Shown piece by piece: positions 51,697 through 62,523 of a DNA stretch of 64,000 nucleotides. The position numbers and the translations under genes are program-made. Below the pieces are notes generated by a model. It was not told the DNA's origin. It did no database searches and was given only the letters and a program-made list of their open reading frames with translations. Positions within the stretch are counted from its first letter, which is position 1, and each line of letters begins with the position of its first letter. Source of the DNA: Ceratobasidium sp. AG-K (taxonomy: Eukaryota > Basidiomycota > Agaricomycetes > Cantharellales > Ceratobasidiaceae); assembly GCA_037039685.1 (NCBI GenBank), contig JAWNGF010000007.1:1240001-1304000 (forward strand), read 5' to 3'.

Positions 51697-51723
51697 AGTT
51701 AGAGGGAGACCCCTTCTTTTCCC
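51682..51723 (-). promoter_or_regulatory. Gy1-c candidate -1 frameshift site
   Basis: Heptamer GGGAAAA at 51723-51717 in gag phase, a 5-base spacer, then the same bulged 8-pair hairpin as in Gy1-a (GGTCTCC with GGAGAGACC). The gag stop (51701-51699) is in the loop. Heptamer and stem are also kept in Gy1-d (57373-57414). Confidence 0.68.
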
Positions 51724-53699
51724 GAGTCTTCTCCGATTGTTGCCTCCCTTCCTTTAACGCTAGGTTCCGTTGTTATCCACTCCTTGGATGGGCATTTGAA
51801 TGAGCGGTGTCCTTCCTGTCCGCACTTTAGGCAGCAGTTGGTTGCTATCCTTGCTTTGTAAACTTCGTCGGGTAGCCGCTTTGTAGAGGGTTGTCCGCTA
51901 GCGGATGCTTGTGGTGTCTTCTTTCCTGTAGAGGTCTTGATTTGCTGCAATTTCTGGTCGATGGAGATTGCAATAGAGATCCACCGGTCTAGTGACAGTT
52001 CCCGCTCCGTTCCGTCCTCGTTAATCAGGGTTAATTCGAATCGAGCTAGTTCGGTTTTTACTTCAGGCTTCAGTCCTTCCTTGAATTGGTTGATCAGTGC
52101 TTCCTGACCCCAGTTGACGTCGACCAATAAGTAACGGAATTCAGAAGCATAGTTTGCTACTGAATTGTTCTGCTTGCATTTCCTGATATCGATTTCGGCT
52201 TTTGCCTTTTTGTTGGGGTCGCTAAATTGTTCCATGAAGTGTGCTTTGAAACCTTCCCATGAGGCAAGACTTTGGTTAATTTCTCCCTGGTTAAGCGATC
52301 GTAAGAGAACTTGTGCCCAGTGAGTGGCGGCTTTGTTCTCGGATTTGAAGTTTGCTAGGGCTTCGCGGATCCTTTCCTCATCGGAAGTGTATTGATCGCC
52401 TAGGCGTACAAAATAACTTTCCATTTGCGTGATGAACATCTCAGCGCCTTCTCCTTTCTTTCCGTCAAAGGATTCTGGACGAGTCACCTTGGGACGACGT
52501 GATCCGCTACCGATGTTTGGGTGCTCGGTCAGTCGTTGGATTCTTAGTTCTAATTCGTCGATCCTGGTAGATTCCGCGTCTGGATGCGGTGGAGAATTTG
52601 ATCGCCTAGAGGGGACCCCGTGCAGAGATGCTTCATCCATTTCTTCTCGCATGTTGTTTATAGCTTCTTGAACTTCCGTGATCTTGTTAGTGAAAGAGGC
52701 TCCCTCCTGTCGTAAGGTTTCTAGTCCCTGTGTTACTGCCTCATTCCATTTGAGTTGTCCTTGTCTGGTAGTGTTGATTTCTTCGCGTACATTATTCACT
52801 AGTCCTTGGGTATTGTTAACTTCATTTCGAAGGCGGGTTACGTCTTGGCCGACTAGAAAGGAATTATGTTCGCCATTTCTTGCCGAGTTCAGAATGTCCG
52901 TCAAGGTTCCTTGTAGGGTATTGATGGAGTCATTAAAGATTTGCTGGTTGTTTGCTAGAACTTGTGTGGCTTGTTCTAGACCACTAAGCCTTCGATCTAT
53001 AGTGACCCTCATTCCATCTATAACCCTAAGGGTGGCGTTGTGTCTTCCTTCTAGAAGGTCGTCCAGGTCGTCTAGGTTACTGATTACAGTCCTGCCGCTA
53101 GAGCTGGAACTTGAACTTGAACTTCCTGGATCACCTGCGCCCTGTTGTACCAGAGCTGATTGCTGGGAGTAACCCTGTGGGACATATGGTGGTGCTGGAA
53201 TCGCTGGTGTAACTGGCTGGGAAGCTAATGGGATCGGTCCTGCATTAGTGATAGTTCCCCCAATTTGCGGGACTGTGGGGACATTGGGAATGTGTGGTGT
53301 AGGAGGAGGTCTAATGGGAACAAGCGACACGCCCCCATGAGCTTCGGGTTGGGGAGAAAAGAACTGTCTTCTAGTCCCTGATGGCCACAAGGGACGTGAT
53401 GGTCCTGGACTTCCAGTTGGAATGCGAATTACTGCCGGAGTGGGGTCGTTTGTAAGATCTCCTGGTTCTCTATTCGTGATAGTGGGTTCCTCCTCTTGTA
53501 CAGTTGTTATGTCGGCAATGCCGAAAGCTCCTGGCATTGATGCTTGACTTTGGGGGCGTGATCGAGCAGGGCCTCCCGCTTGAGTTTGTGCAATATCTTG
53601 CTCGTTTAGTGATCCTGTGGGCCTTGCTGCCCGACTGGGTCCTCTTCTTGTTGATATGGTGGATGCGGGACGAGATCCTCCGTCCTCTTGGATAGACAT
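51699..53699 (-). CDS. gag: Gy1-c gag (666 aa)
   Basis: ATG at 53699, 23 bases after the 5' LTR, to TAA at 51701-51699. The N-terminal third is low complexity, rich in Pro, Gly and Ser, with a Ser run near residue 210. Residues about 240-360 form coiled coil (LEQATQVLANNQQIFNDSIN; NNMREEMDEASLHG). The capsid-like retrotransposon gag core spans about 410-560 (FDGKKGEGAEMFITQMESYF; WEGFKAHFMEQFSDPNKKAK; ALINQFKEGLKPEVKTELAR). The CX2CX4HX4C knuckle CLKCGQEGHRSFKC is at about 625-638. All parts are intact. It forms particles and packages element RNA. Confidence 0.95.
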   Translation of the reverse strand: MSIQEDGGSRPASTISTRRGPSRAARPTGSLNEQDIAQTQAGGPARSRPQSQASMPGAFGIADITTVQEEEPTITNREPGDLTNDPTPAVIRIPTGSPGPSRPLWPSGTRRQFFSPQPEAHGGVSLVPIRPPPTPHIPNVPTVPQIGGTITNAGPIPLASQPVTPAIPAPPYVPQGYSQQSALVQQGAGDPGSSSSSSSSSGRTVISNLDDLDDLLEGRHNATLRVIDGMRVTIDRRLSGLEQATQVLANNQQIFNDSINTLQGTLTDILNSARNGEHNSFLVGQDVTRLRNEVNNTQGLVNNVREEINTTRQGQLKWNEAVTQGLETLRQEGASFTNKITEVQEAINNMREEMDEASLHGVPSRRSNSPPHPDAESTRIDELELRIQRLTEHPNIGSGSRRPKVTRPESFDGKKGEGAEMFITQMESYFVRLGDQYTSDEERIREALANFKSENKAATHWAQVLLRSLNQGEINQSLASWEGFKAHFMEQFSDPNKKAKAEIDIRKCKQNNSVANYASEFRYLLVDVNWGQEALINQFKEGLKPEVKTELARFELTLINEDGTERELSLDRWISIAISIDQKLQQIKTSTGKKTPQASASGQPSTKRLPDEVYKARIATNCCLKCGQEGHRSFKCPSKEWITTEPSVKGREATIGEDSGKEGVSL

Positions 53700-53707
53700 G
53701 TTTGTTA

Positions 53708-53719
53708 AGCTTGTTTTGT
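53708..53719 (-). other. Gy1-c self-primer binding site
   Basis: On the minus strand ACAAAACAAGCT, two bases after the LTR, complements the predicted RNA start in the LTR (plus-strand positions 53883-53894). Confidence 0.85.
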
Positions 53720-53721
53720 AA

Positions 53722-54177
53722 TGTCGTAAGCTTCTTCTTGGTGGCTATGAGACAAGCCGCGATGGAGAGTGGACGGCACTAAGACCTAAGTGACCTCTTG
53801 AACCGCAACACACTTAAGTGTCTGTAGGCTCTTGAGGGTAGGGGTGGTTCAAAGTGTCACTCAAAGGGGATGTTTTGACGAGACAAAACAAGCTGGGGTT
53901 GCCAGGCTTGTTGGTCCTCTATATATAATCAGAAAACGGCCGAGTCATACAAGGTGCAGCCACACGAGTCAAACATACAAGCCAGTCAGGAGTGTCCATG
54001 TGAGTCATGCTGTATGAACAGACATGACTCGTACAAAGCACAGCCGCGTTACACAATGTAACAGAACAACCACAAGAAGGCGGCAACGCGGCAAACGGAA
54101 ACGAGAACGTAACGTAAAGAAGGAGACAGGAGGGCGAGACAACGGGCGAGTCCGATGGAGTGAGCTAGCTCACGACA
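53722..54177 (-). repeat. Gy1-c 5' LTR with promoter
   Basis: TATA stretch near 53920-53927 and four TGACTC(A/G)-type sites at 53941, 53965, 54001 and 54025, with the same 24/36/24 spacing as in Gy1-a. Ends GCTCACGACA, followed by the CCATG duplication. Confidence 0.95.
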
Positions 54178-54458
54178 CCATGTCATGCTGCTCAAAAAAT
54201 TCCACACTGATCCTCATGGTTGTGAACCCGTTGAACCACCTCCTATTATCACAAAAGAAGGAGAAGAAGAGTGGGAAGTTGAAGAGATCCTTAACTCCAA
54301 GAAAATTTGCTGCCAACTCCACTATTATGTCAAATGGAAAGGATACTCTCATGCGGACAACTCTTGGCAACCCAAGGAAGATCTCAAAAATGCTCCTGAA
54401 CTAGTTGATAGATTCCACAGACTCCATCCCACCGCACCGGGCCCTTAGGAGGGGGTAA
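54178..54458 (+). pseudogene. Gy2-b pol C-terminus with chromodomain, and polypurine tract
   Basis: After the CCATG duplication the frame resumes as HVMLLKKFHTDPHG and carries a chromodomain (EWEVEEILNSKKI, YYVKWKGYSHADNSW) to the TAG at 54446-54448. AGGAGGGGGTAA before 54459 is the purine tract. One Arg of Gy2-a (RRQLYYY) is Cys here. Confidence 0.88.
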
Positions 54459-54873
54459 TGTCATGAGCTGACTAAGCTCAGACATTTTATTCTGATTTTA
54501 TTTTATTTTTTCCGAACACTTTCCTTTTTTGGTACAAATGTCCTTTGGTGCTTGACTTGTGTCATGTGATGTATTTGTCTTTTCATTGAATATTGGTGTT
54601 GCTTCCCAAACTTCCAGAATGTGAAGTCATATCCCTTATCTTGCTTATCATTGGTTGTACTTGGCTTTCCTGCACTGATAAATGATGACATGGCATTGAT
54701 CCTTCATGTATATACACCCAGAGGTCAAGCCGGTTAACAACAAGGCTTGACCTCCTCTCCACTAGGACTTGTCCAATCCAATCCTCTTTACTATCCTCGC
54801 TCCTTGGGTTCTAAGACTTGTCTAAGTCAAACCCCTTAACCTTTTAGACACCTGATTGATCCAAGTCGGGACA
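54459..54873 (+). repeat. Gy2-b 3' LTR (415 bp)
   Basis: Starts TGTCATGAGC and ends AAGTCGGGACA, then GCCAC. It differs from the 5' copy at about 15 places by eye. Confidence 0.93.
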
Positions 54874-54878
54874 GCCAC

Positions 54879-54936
54879 TGAGGATGGGCCTAGGAATGTG
54901 CCTGTTGATGGCTTGGACAATGTGCAACTGATGAGA
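54879..54936 (-). pseudogene. Gy4 gag fragment between Gy2-b and Gy1-d
   Basis: A 58-base island whose minus strand continues the Gy4 gag frame (CTLSKPSTGTFLGPSSV) on both sides once the inserts are removed. 54932-54936 (TGAGA) is the Gy1-d duplication. Confidence 0.65.
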
Positions 54937-55393
54937 TGTTGTGAGCCAGCTCTCTCCATCGGACTCACCTGTTGTCTCGCCCGCCTGTCTTTCCCTTTGC
55001 GTTGTGTTTCTGTTTCCGTTTGCCATGTTGCCACCTTCTTGTGGTTGATTGTGTTACACTGTGTAACACAGCTGTGCTTTGTACGAGTCATGTCTGTTCA
55101 TACAGCATGACTCACATGGACACTCCTGATTGGTAGACTTGCTTGACTCATGTGGCTGCGCTCTGTATGACTCGGCCACCTTGTGATTATATATAGAGGA
55201 CCAACAAGCCTGGCAACCCCAGCTTGTTTTGTCTTGTCAAAACATCCCCTTTGAGTGACACTTTAAACCACCCCTACCCTCAAGAGCCTACAGACGCTTA
55301 AGTGTGTTGCGGTTCAAGAGGTCACTTAGGTCTTAGTGCCATCCACTCTCCATTGCGGCTTGTCTCATGGCCACCAAGAAGAAGCTTACGACA
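54937..55393 (+). repeat. Gy1-d 5' LTR (457 bp)
   Basis: Starts TGTTGTGAGCCAGC and ends GCTTACGACA. TATA-like ATATATAG near 55188-55195. Confidence 0.94.
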
Positions 55394-55415
55394 TTACAAA
55401 ACAAGCTTAACAACT

Positions 55416-57396
55416 ATGTCCATTCAGGAGGATGTGGGGTCACGCCTCACAACACCATTATCAACAAGGACAGGACCAAGTAGGGTGTCGAGACCTACAA
55501 GTTCCCTTAACGAACATGATATTGCACCAGCTCAGGCCGGAGGTCCAGCAAGGTCCCGCCCACAAAGTCAAGCTTCTATGCCGGGAACATTCAACACGGA
55601 TAATATTTCGGCCATTCAGGAAGAACCTACCATAGTTGGTAGGGAACTAGGAGATATTACCGACGACCCCACACCGGTCACAATTTGGATCCCAATCTCA
55701 AATGCAAGCCCAGGCCCATCACATCCACTAAGGCCTATGGGGCCAGAAGACAGTTTTTCTCCCCCCAACCTGAACCTCACAGGGGCGTATCCCTGGTACC
55801 TATCAGGCCACCACCAACACCGCACATTCCCCTTACTGCTCAAGTACCACAGATTGGTGGAACCATCACCAATGCTGGCCCAATCCCAATAAGTTCCCAA
55901 GCTGTGACTCCAATTAACCCAGCGCCGCCATACATACCACAGGGGTATTCCCAGCAACCAACAGCAACGGAAGGACAGTCCCTCCTAGGATTCCCAGTTC
56001 AAGTTCTAGCTCCAGCGGAAGAACCGTGATTAGCAACCTTGACAATCTCGAAAATCTCCACCTCGGAAGACACAATGCATTACTAAGGATTATTGAATGG
56101 AATGAGGATAAGAATCGACAGAAGACTCAACAGATTAGAACAATCCACACAAGTATTGGCTAACAACCAACAAATCTTCAATGATTCCCTCAACAACCTA
56201 CAAGGAACCCTGACAAATATCCTTACCGCCGCACGAAACAGTGAACACAACAGCTTCCTGGTTGGGCAAGATGTAATCTGCTTGAGGAACAAAGACACAA
56301 ACACACAAGGACTAGTAAACAATGTACAGGAAGACCTTAACACCACAAGACAGGCACAGTTGGCCTGGAATGAAGCGGTCACCCAGGGACTAGAAGAACT
56401 AAGGGGGGACGGAAGGATTGCAATCGGACAAATTAACACCATGCAAGAGACGATCAACAATATGCGCGAACAGATGGATGAAGCATCCCTGCACGCTGTA
56501 TCACCTCCCCACCCCAAAGCAGAATCCACCAGGCTCAATGAATTGGAACAAAGGCTACATCAGATTTCTGATAACCCTGAAAACAGAAGGGAAAACAGGC
56601 GTCCAAAAGTAACCAGACCAGAAGCTTTTGATGGGAAGAAAGGGGAGGGAGCAGAAATGTTCATCACCCAAATGGAGAGCTACTTTGTCAGGTTGGGCAA
56701 CCAATACAGTTTGGGACAAGAACGAATTAGGGAAGCCATCACCAATTTCAAATCAGATAACAGGTCCACTACACATTGGGCACAAGTACTACTCCGATCC
56801 ATGAACAATGGAGTACCTGATCCAAACCTAATGTCATGGGAAACATTCAAGTCGCACTTCATGGAACAATTTAGCGACCCTAACAAAAAGGCTAAGGCGG
56901 AAGCCAATATCCAAAAAAGCAAGCAAGTCAACTCAGTAGCAAATTATGCAACGGAATTCCACTTCCACATGATTGACGTCAACTGGGGAGAAGAAGCCCT
57001 TATCAACCAATTCAAGGAAGGACTCAAGCCGGAAATCAAAACAGAATTGGCATGATTTGAACTTTCCCTTATCAACAAGGATGGAACTGAAAGACACCTT
57101 AACCTTAACCAATGGATCACTCTTGCGATTTCCATTGACCAAAAATTACAACAGATCAAGGCATCCACCGGGAAGAAAACACCCCAATCAAACACCACTG
57201 GACAAACCTCTACAAAGCGGCTTCCAGACGAAGTATACAAGGCAGGAATAGCATCAAATCAATGTCTGAAATGCGGTCAAGAAGGTCACCGTTCGCTCAA
57301 ATGCTTGTCCAAAGAGTGGATAACAACTGAGCCCAGCATAAAAGGGAGGGAAGCCACAATAACAGAAGATTCGGGAAAAGAAGGGGTCTCCCTCTA
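55416..57396 (+). pseudogene. Gy1-d gag, degenerate
   Basis: ATG at 55416 (MSIQEDVGSRLTTP). Frameshifts near 55740, 56000 and 56090, and a TGA at 57053-57055 where other copies have an Arg codon. The capsid core (MFITQMESYFVRLGNQY) and knuckle (CLKCGQEGHRSLKC) are present. Stop near 57396 after the slippery heptamer. Confidence 0.88.
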
Positions 57397-57399
57397 ACT

Positions 57400-60300
57400 G
57401 TGTGTGGAGAGACCAAAGAACCGGCAATGGAAACAATGTACTTTAGAGCAACAAACGAATCAACCATTGTTTACACAAACATTGCCGGAATCACAGAACC
57501 AGTCCCTACTCTCATGGACTCAGGAGCTTCTAAGAACTGTATGGACATCTCCTGGGCCTGCTCCAACAACATTCCTCTCATTGAGCTTCCCTCTCCACAA
57601 AAAGTAATTGGCATCCAGGGAAAAGAACTCTCTCACCAAATATGCTTCAAGGCCAAACTTGTACTGGATGTAGAGGGAAAAACCTTCAAACAAATCTTTT
57701 TCGCTATGCCTACTGGAGAAACCAAGCTCATTTTAGGACTTGAATGGTTAGAAGAAGCAAACCCCAATATTTATTGGAAAATGAGGCATATATCATGGCG
57801 ACCTGAACCTATACAGGCAAGAACAGCCTCAATAGACGACCTACCAGTGGAATTCAAGGAATTTGCCAATGTATTTAGCAAGGAAAAGTTCAAGAGAATT
57901 CCGGATCATCGCCCATACGACTGTGCCATTGACTTCAAGGAAGGGGCTGAACTCCCTAAACCGGCCAGACCTATCCCGCTCTCACCAGCCAAGTCAATTG
58001 CATTAAGGGAATACCTGGATGAGGAAATTGCTGCCGGGAAGATTCAACCCAGCATATCCCCCATTGCTTCACCTTGTTTTTTTGTCAAAAAACCCATCAA
58101 TCCAAAGAACCCAGAAGCAGTGCAACAATTATGGCTTGTTCAAGACCTCAGAGGAGTGAACGCAATTACAAAGGACAACAGGTTCCCAATGCCTTTAATG
58201 GAAGATCTTCTGGATAAAATCAAGGATGCAAAAATTTTCTCCAAAATCGATCTGCGCATGGGGTTCAATAATATCAGAATTAAGGAAGGGGATAAATGGA
58301 AGACAGCCTTCAGAACCAAGGAAGGACTGTTTGAATACATTGTTATGCCATTTGGACTAAAAAATGCACCCACCATATTCCAAAGATATATGAACCACAT
58401 CTTCCACAACCTTATTGACGTATGTGTCATAGTATACATTGACAACATCCTAGTCTTCTCTAAAAACAGAAGCCAACATACCATAGATGTCAGGAAAGTG
58501 CTGAAGATCTTACTGGATGAAAACCTATTTGCAAAACTCCCGAAATGCGAATTCTTTGTCACCAAACTTATGTATACCGGACTTGGAATCAGTGATTCTG
58601 GCATCTCAATGGAGGAAGAGAAGGTCAAGGCAATAAAGGAATGGAAGGAACCAAAAATGGTCAAGCAGGTTCAGGCGTTCCTAGGATTTGCAAACTTCTA
58701 CCAAAGATTTGTACCAAATTTTAGCCATCTAGCAAAACCTTTGACAGCCCTGACAAGAAAGGATAACAAATGGGAATGGGAAAAGGATCAACAGGAGGCC
58801 TTTGATGCCCTGAAAGCAGAAATTAGCAAGGAGCCCACACTACGCCATCCTGACCCTGAGAAACCTTTTTTTCTTGGAAACGGACGCAAGCGGAGTAGCA
58901 ATGGGGGCAATTCTGTCTCAAAGGCAAGACGATGGCTACCTACACCCTATAGCGTTCCTGTCAAAATCCTTCAATGAGGCCCAGCTCAACTACGACGTCC
59001 ATGACAAGGAACTTATGGCAATTATAGAATCATTGACACATTGGAGGTTACACCTTGAGGGAACAAAGGATCCAATCACTATCTACACCAATCACAGGAA
59101 CCTACAGTTCTGGAAAGAAGCAAGAACGTTCAACCGTTGACACGCAAGATGGCATCAACTACTGGCTTCCTACAACTTTGATATCATATACTGTCCTGGA
59201 ATCCTTTCATCTAAGCCAGACCTGTTGTCAAGACGATCTGACCATGAGCATATTCCCACACCGGAACAAATTATGATATCCGCTGAAAAGTTTAAAGGAT
59301 TTATGGGACAGATGGACACAGACATTATGGCAACTATCAAGGAGGCACAAGAGACTGATGAAGGACTGGCAAAAATCAAGGAAATCTGCAAATCAAGGGA
59401 AATGCTGCCAAGAACCCTGCAACATAGCGCAAAAGATTACGACTTCAAGGAGGGACTAATATGGTACAAAGGGAAAGTTTATGTCCCGGAAGATAAGGAA
59501 GCCAGACTGACCATCATGCAACTACACCACGACTCAAGGGTTGCAGGGCATCAGGGACAAGCCAGGACGTTGGAACTAATAGCAAGAAGATACTTCTGGC
59601 CAGGGATGAAGCAGAGCGTCAACAGATATGTGGAATCCTGTGAGACCTGCCAACGAACAAAGGGATCAAAGTCAATAGTACCAATCAAACCTCTAGAAAT
59701 TCCAAAAGGTCCCTGGGAAGACATAGCATTCGACTTTGCAGTGAAATTGCCGAAATCCAGAGGATCAGACAGCATCATGGTAGTAGTGGACCGGTTTTCA
59801 AGAATGGTGCACTTCATACCCTGCAAAGAATCTCACACGGCAAGCGAGCTGGCAAATCTTTTTATTACAAATTTTTGGCAACTACACGGCTTTCCAAAAA
59901 GCACAATCTCTGACCAAGGGACTACTTTCAATTCTAAACTTATGAAGGCTGTTTACGAGAGAATTGGAACTAGCCCAAGCTTCAGCACTGCCTACCACCC
60001 CCAGACATATGGAGTGACAGAAAGAATCAACCAATGGATGGAAGGCTGGCTACGATCCTTTGTCAACTACCGGCAAGATGATTGGGCAGACTTGTTACCT
60101 ATTGCGGAATTCAGTTATAATCTGCAGAAGCACTGTGTAACAGGGAACTCCCCTTTTGCAATAGTCTAAGGCAGGGAACCATTGTGGAACATCTCATCTG
60201 AAGAAACAATGGTTCCCAAAGCAAACACCATCACGGGAAAATGGCGTAGCATCCACAACAAAGCTATTGCATCAATGGAAAACCAAAGGCTCCCAGAGGA

Positions 60301-60740
60301 AGAACCAAAAAACGAGTACCAGGAAGGAGATCAAGTATGGCTGTTGGGACAAAACATCCAAACAAAAAGACCCTCAAAGAAACTGGATAACAAGAAGCAT
60401 GGACCATTTGTTGTGAAGCGGAAGATAGGATCACATGCTTATGAGCTCACTCTGCCAGCAACAATGAGGGTGCACCCTGTTTTCCACATTGACTTGCTCA
60501 GCCCTTACATAGAAGACACAGAGTTCAAGCAAAACCAACCCCGACCACCGCCAATAATTACTGAAGAAGGAGAAGAAGAATATGAAGTAGAGAAGATTTT
60601 GGACTGGAAGGAGACAAAGGATGGTCTTTTTTACAGGGTCAGATGGAAGGGTTATGGAAGTGAAGAAGACACAGAACAAAGGGCGGATGATTTTGGTCAC
60701 CTTTTGAAGATCATCAAGGACCTTCTACGCCAACACCCCG
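57400..60740 (+). pseudogene. Gy1-d pol, degenerate
   Basis: Protease LMDSGASKN, RT ending in YIDNILVF (active-site Asn, about 58437), a frameshift at about 58875 just before RNase H, a TGA at 59138-59140 in place of Arg, integrase with the zinc-binding region (CETCQRTKGSKS), core and TYGVTERINQW, TAA at 60167-60169 in place of a Tyr codon, then the chromodomain (EVEKILDWKETKDGLFYRVR). The open frame continues past 60740 over ORF3 to 61089, as in Gy1-c. Confidence 0.9.
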
Positions 60741-60879
60741 AGGCTCCCATGCCTTCCAACTATGTTCCAGGAAAGATAAAAGGCAGAGGGGCCGCAACTG
60801 GTAGTGGTACTTGCAAAACTTGCTACTACTCCAAAAAACGCTTCCAACTCTACTCTCTAAACCTTTTTTGCTCTTTGCA

Positions 60880-61644
60880 ATGCCTGCTGTCACCCGTGCT
60901 ATCATCTCCAACAACCTTGCCCACGTCCTCAGTGGACCTGCCTTTGCTACCGCAAGGATCCTTGACTCCGGTGCAGCCCTCTATGTCTTCAAGAGGTCAC
61001 AGCAGAGTTCGGGAAGAGTGCACTTCAGGGCGTCGGATGATGTCCTACACTCAGACCTGGGGGAATTCCAGTGGGTCGGAAAGAAATGACTGACACGCAT
61101 GCAGCTCCTGCAAAAGGACATCTACGTCTGTTGGGGATGCGCCGCATTCCAAGTCTCTGAGGTCGTCCTCCTCTCCACCCATATGCTCGGAGTTGTCGAA
61201 TGGTGACAAGAAGGAGCATACTCAAGTGAGTGGGTACCAGGGTACAACGGGAGACAACCCACACTCCGACCTAGGTGGAATGACGCTTGGGACGCCAACT
61301 ACAAGAGGGATCTGAGCGACTGGAAGATGGAAAGGGGAAGATACCAGAAGGAGAAGTTTGAATGGGCACCAAACTGGTGGAAATGGGAGGAGCCAGACGT
61401 ATTGGCATGGAAGGAGGTAGAGCCGGACACGCGTCAATGGGATGAGGAGTTTGTGGAAGCCCAGAAGACGGTGCTGGACTGGCACAAGGCCGACTGGACA
61501 AAGGAGGAGACGTGGGAAGAGTGGGAGAAGTTCTTGGACAAACCAGGTAACACTGTGTTCAATCCCATTGATCTGACTTTTGACGAGGATGAGGGGCTGG
61601 AAGAACACTTGCTTGCAGAAAGCAAGGACTGCGAGATCCAGTAG
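60880..61644 (+). pseudogene. Gy1-d ORF3 with two premature stops
   Basis: ATG at 60880, same frame and the same 765 bp length as in Gy1-a and Gy1-c. TGA at 61087-61089 replaces a Trp codon and TGA at 61204-61206 replaces a Gly codon. The remaining sequence follows the family, including the Cys pair (VCWGCAAFQ) and the W-rich C-terminus (EEFVEAQKTVLDWHKADW). Confidence 0.85.
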
Positions 61645-61686
61645 AGCCCATCCAGGTCCCCTAGATGGACTCTTATGGGGGAGTAA

Positions 61687-62143
61687 TGTTGTGAGCCAGC
61701 TCTCTCCATCAGACTTGCCTGTTGTCTCGCCCGCCTGTCTTTCCCTTTGCATTGTGTTTCTGTTTCCGTTTGCCGCGTTGCCACCTTCTTGTGGTTGATT
61801 GTGTTACACTGTGTAAGGCAGCTGTGCTTTGTACGAGTCATGTCTGTTCATACAGCATGACTCACATGGACACTCCTGATTGGTAGACTTGCTTGACTCA
61901 TGTGGCTGCGCTCTGTATGACTCGGCCACCATGTGATTATATATAGAGGACCAACAAGCCTGGCAACCCCAGCTTGTTTTGTCTCGTCAAAACATCCCCC
62001 TTGAGTGACACTTTGAACCACCCCTACCCTCAAGAGCCTACAGACGCTTAAGTGTGTTGCGGTTCAAGAGGTCACTTAGGCCTTAGTGCTGTCCACTCTC
62101 CATCGCGGCTTGTCTCATAGCCACCAAGAAGAAGCTTACGACA
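61687..62143 (+). repeat. Gy1-d 3' LTR (457 bp)
   Basis: Starts TGTTGTGAGCC after GGGGGAGTAA, ends GCTTACGACA, followed by TGAGA. Confidence 0.94.
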
Positions 62144-62148
62144 TGAGA

Positions 62149-62192
62149 GCAATGAAAAACCAGTTTGGGGCAATGTGGATGGCTACAGCCAT
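62149..62192 (-). pseudogene. Gy4 gag start
   Basis: ATG at 62192-62190 on the minus strand, two bases after the primer site. The frame (MAVAIHIAPNWFF) continues across Gy1-d into 54936-54879 and across Gy2-b into 36956 with no stop until 36916. Confidence 0.6.
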
Positions 62193-62194
62193 CT

Positions 62195-62207
62195 AAGAAC
62201 AATTTAC
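62195..62207 (-). other. Gy4 self-primer binding site
   Basis: On the minus strand GTAAATTGTTCTT, two bases after the LTR edge (62210), is the reverse complement of AAGAACAATTTAC inside the LTR (plus-strand positions 62337-62349; also kept in the 3' LTR). It identifies 62210 as the inner edge of a 5' LTR. Confidence 0.75.
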
Positions 62208-62209
62208 GA

Positions 62210-62523
62210 TGCCGCAACCTGCTTAGAGAAGGGTTGTTTGGGACTAATGAGCGGCTCCTAGGCCTGAAAATCAATGAGATGCTCCAAACGATTTTGGATA
62301 ACCCCTCATGGCAAAGTAGAGTGAAAAACTTACAAGGTAAATTGTTCTTGTGATTCCAACATGATTTCCCTTGCATCTCTCATAGCAAGCAGAAGAAAGG
62401 AAGCGCAATCTACATGGGGAAAGCACAACAGCCTACAAGGCATATGAAAGAAACATCAGAATATGAAGAGCGCAGAGCACATGGGGATCAATGTGCACTG
62501 CTCTGGAAGAATCACAGAGCAGA
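62210..62523 (-). repeat. Gy4 5' LTR, inner part, interrupted by Gy3
   Basis: Matches 23414-23738 over about 315 bases with roughly 11% difference. It stops where the Gy3 LTR begins; the remainder would lie beyond the right edge. Confidence 0.75.

Larger units (their letters stand above)
46955..54177 (-). mobile_element. Gy1-c: complete, apparently intact Gy1 chromovirus
   Basis: LTRs 46955-47410 (3') and 53722-54177 (5'), 456 bp each with one difference that I can see (CAAGAC versus CGAGAC). Duplication CCATG (46950-46954 and 54178-54182). Gag, pol and ORF3 are all open, the primer site and slippery heptamer are intact, and the RT box is YIDD. It sits in the integrase/chromodomain junction of Gy2-b and is much richer in CpG than the other Gy1 copies. 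It is the best candidate for a currently active Gy1. Confidence 0.96.
36962..54873 (+). mobile_element. Gy2-b: degenerate Gy2 copy carrying two nested Gy1 elements
   Basis: LTRs 36962-37376 and 54459-54873 (415 bp each, about 15 differences by eye) with duplication GCCAC (36957-36961 and 54874-54878). Its own sequence is 36962-38755, 44208-46954 and 54178-54873. Gag is deleted. Gy1-b (duplication CACAG) and Gy1-c (duplication CCATG) are inserted in pol. The target was Gy4 gag. Confidence 0.95.
54937..62143 (+). mobile_element. Gy1-d: full-length but degenerate Gy1 copy
   Basis: LTRs 54937-55393 and 61687-62143 (457 bp), duplication TGAGA (54932-54936 and 62144-62148). Primer site 55396-55407, heptamer 57373-57379 intact. 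Gag, pol and ORF3 all carry stops or frameshifts. The target was the gag of Gy4. Confidence 0.95.
23414..62523 (-). mobile_element. Gy4: ancient Ty3/gypsy element expanded by nested insertions (visible part)
   Basis: 3' LTR at 23414-23901, pol 23917-28320, gag pieces at 28440-29303, 36539-36961, 54879-54936 and 62149-62192, primer site at 62195-62207, 5' LTR from 62210. All parts are on the minus strand in the right order. The gag frame runs through the Gy1-d and Gy2-b insertion points once each element and one duplication copy are removed. The LTRs differ by roughly 11% over the 315 bases compared by eye. Inserts inside it are the Plavaka element, Gy2-b (with Gy1-b and Gy1-c), Gy1-d and a Gy3 copy. 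The far end of the 5' LTR lies outside the window. Confidence 0.75.
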
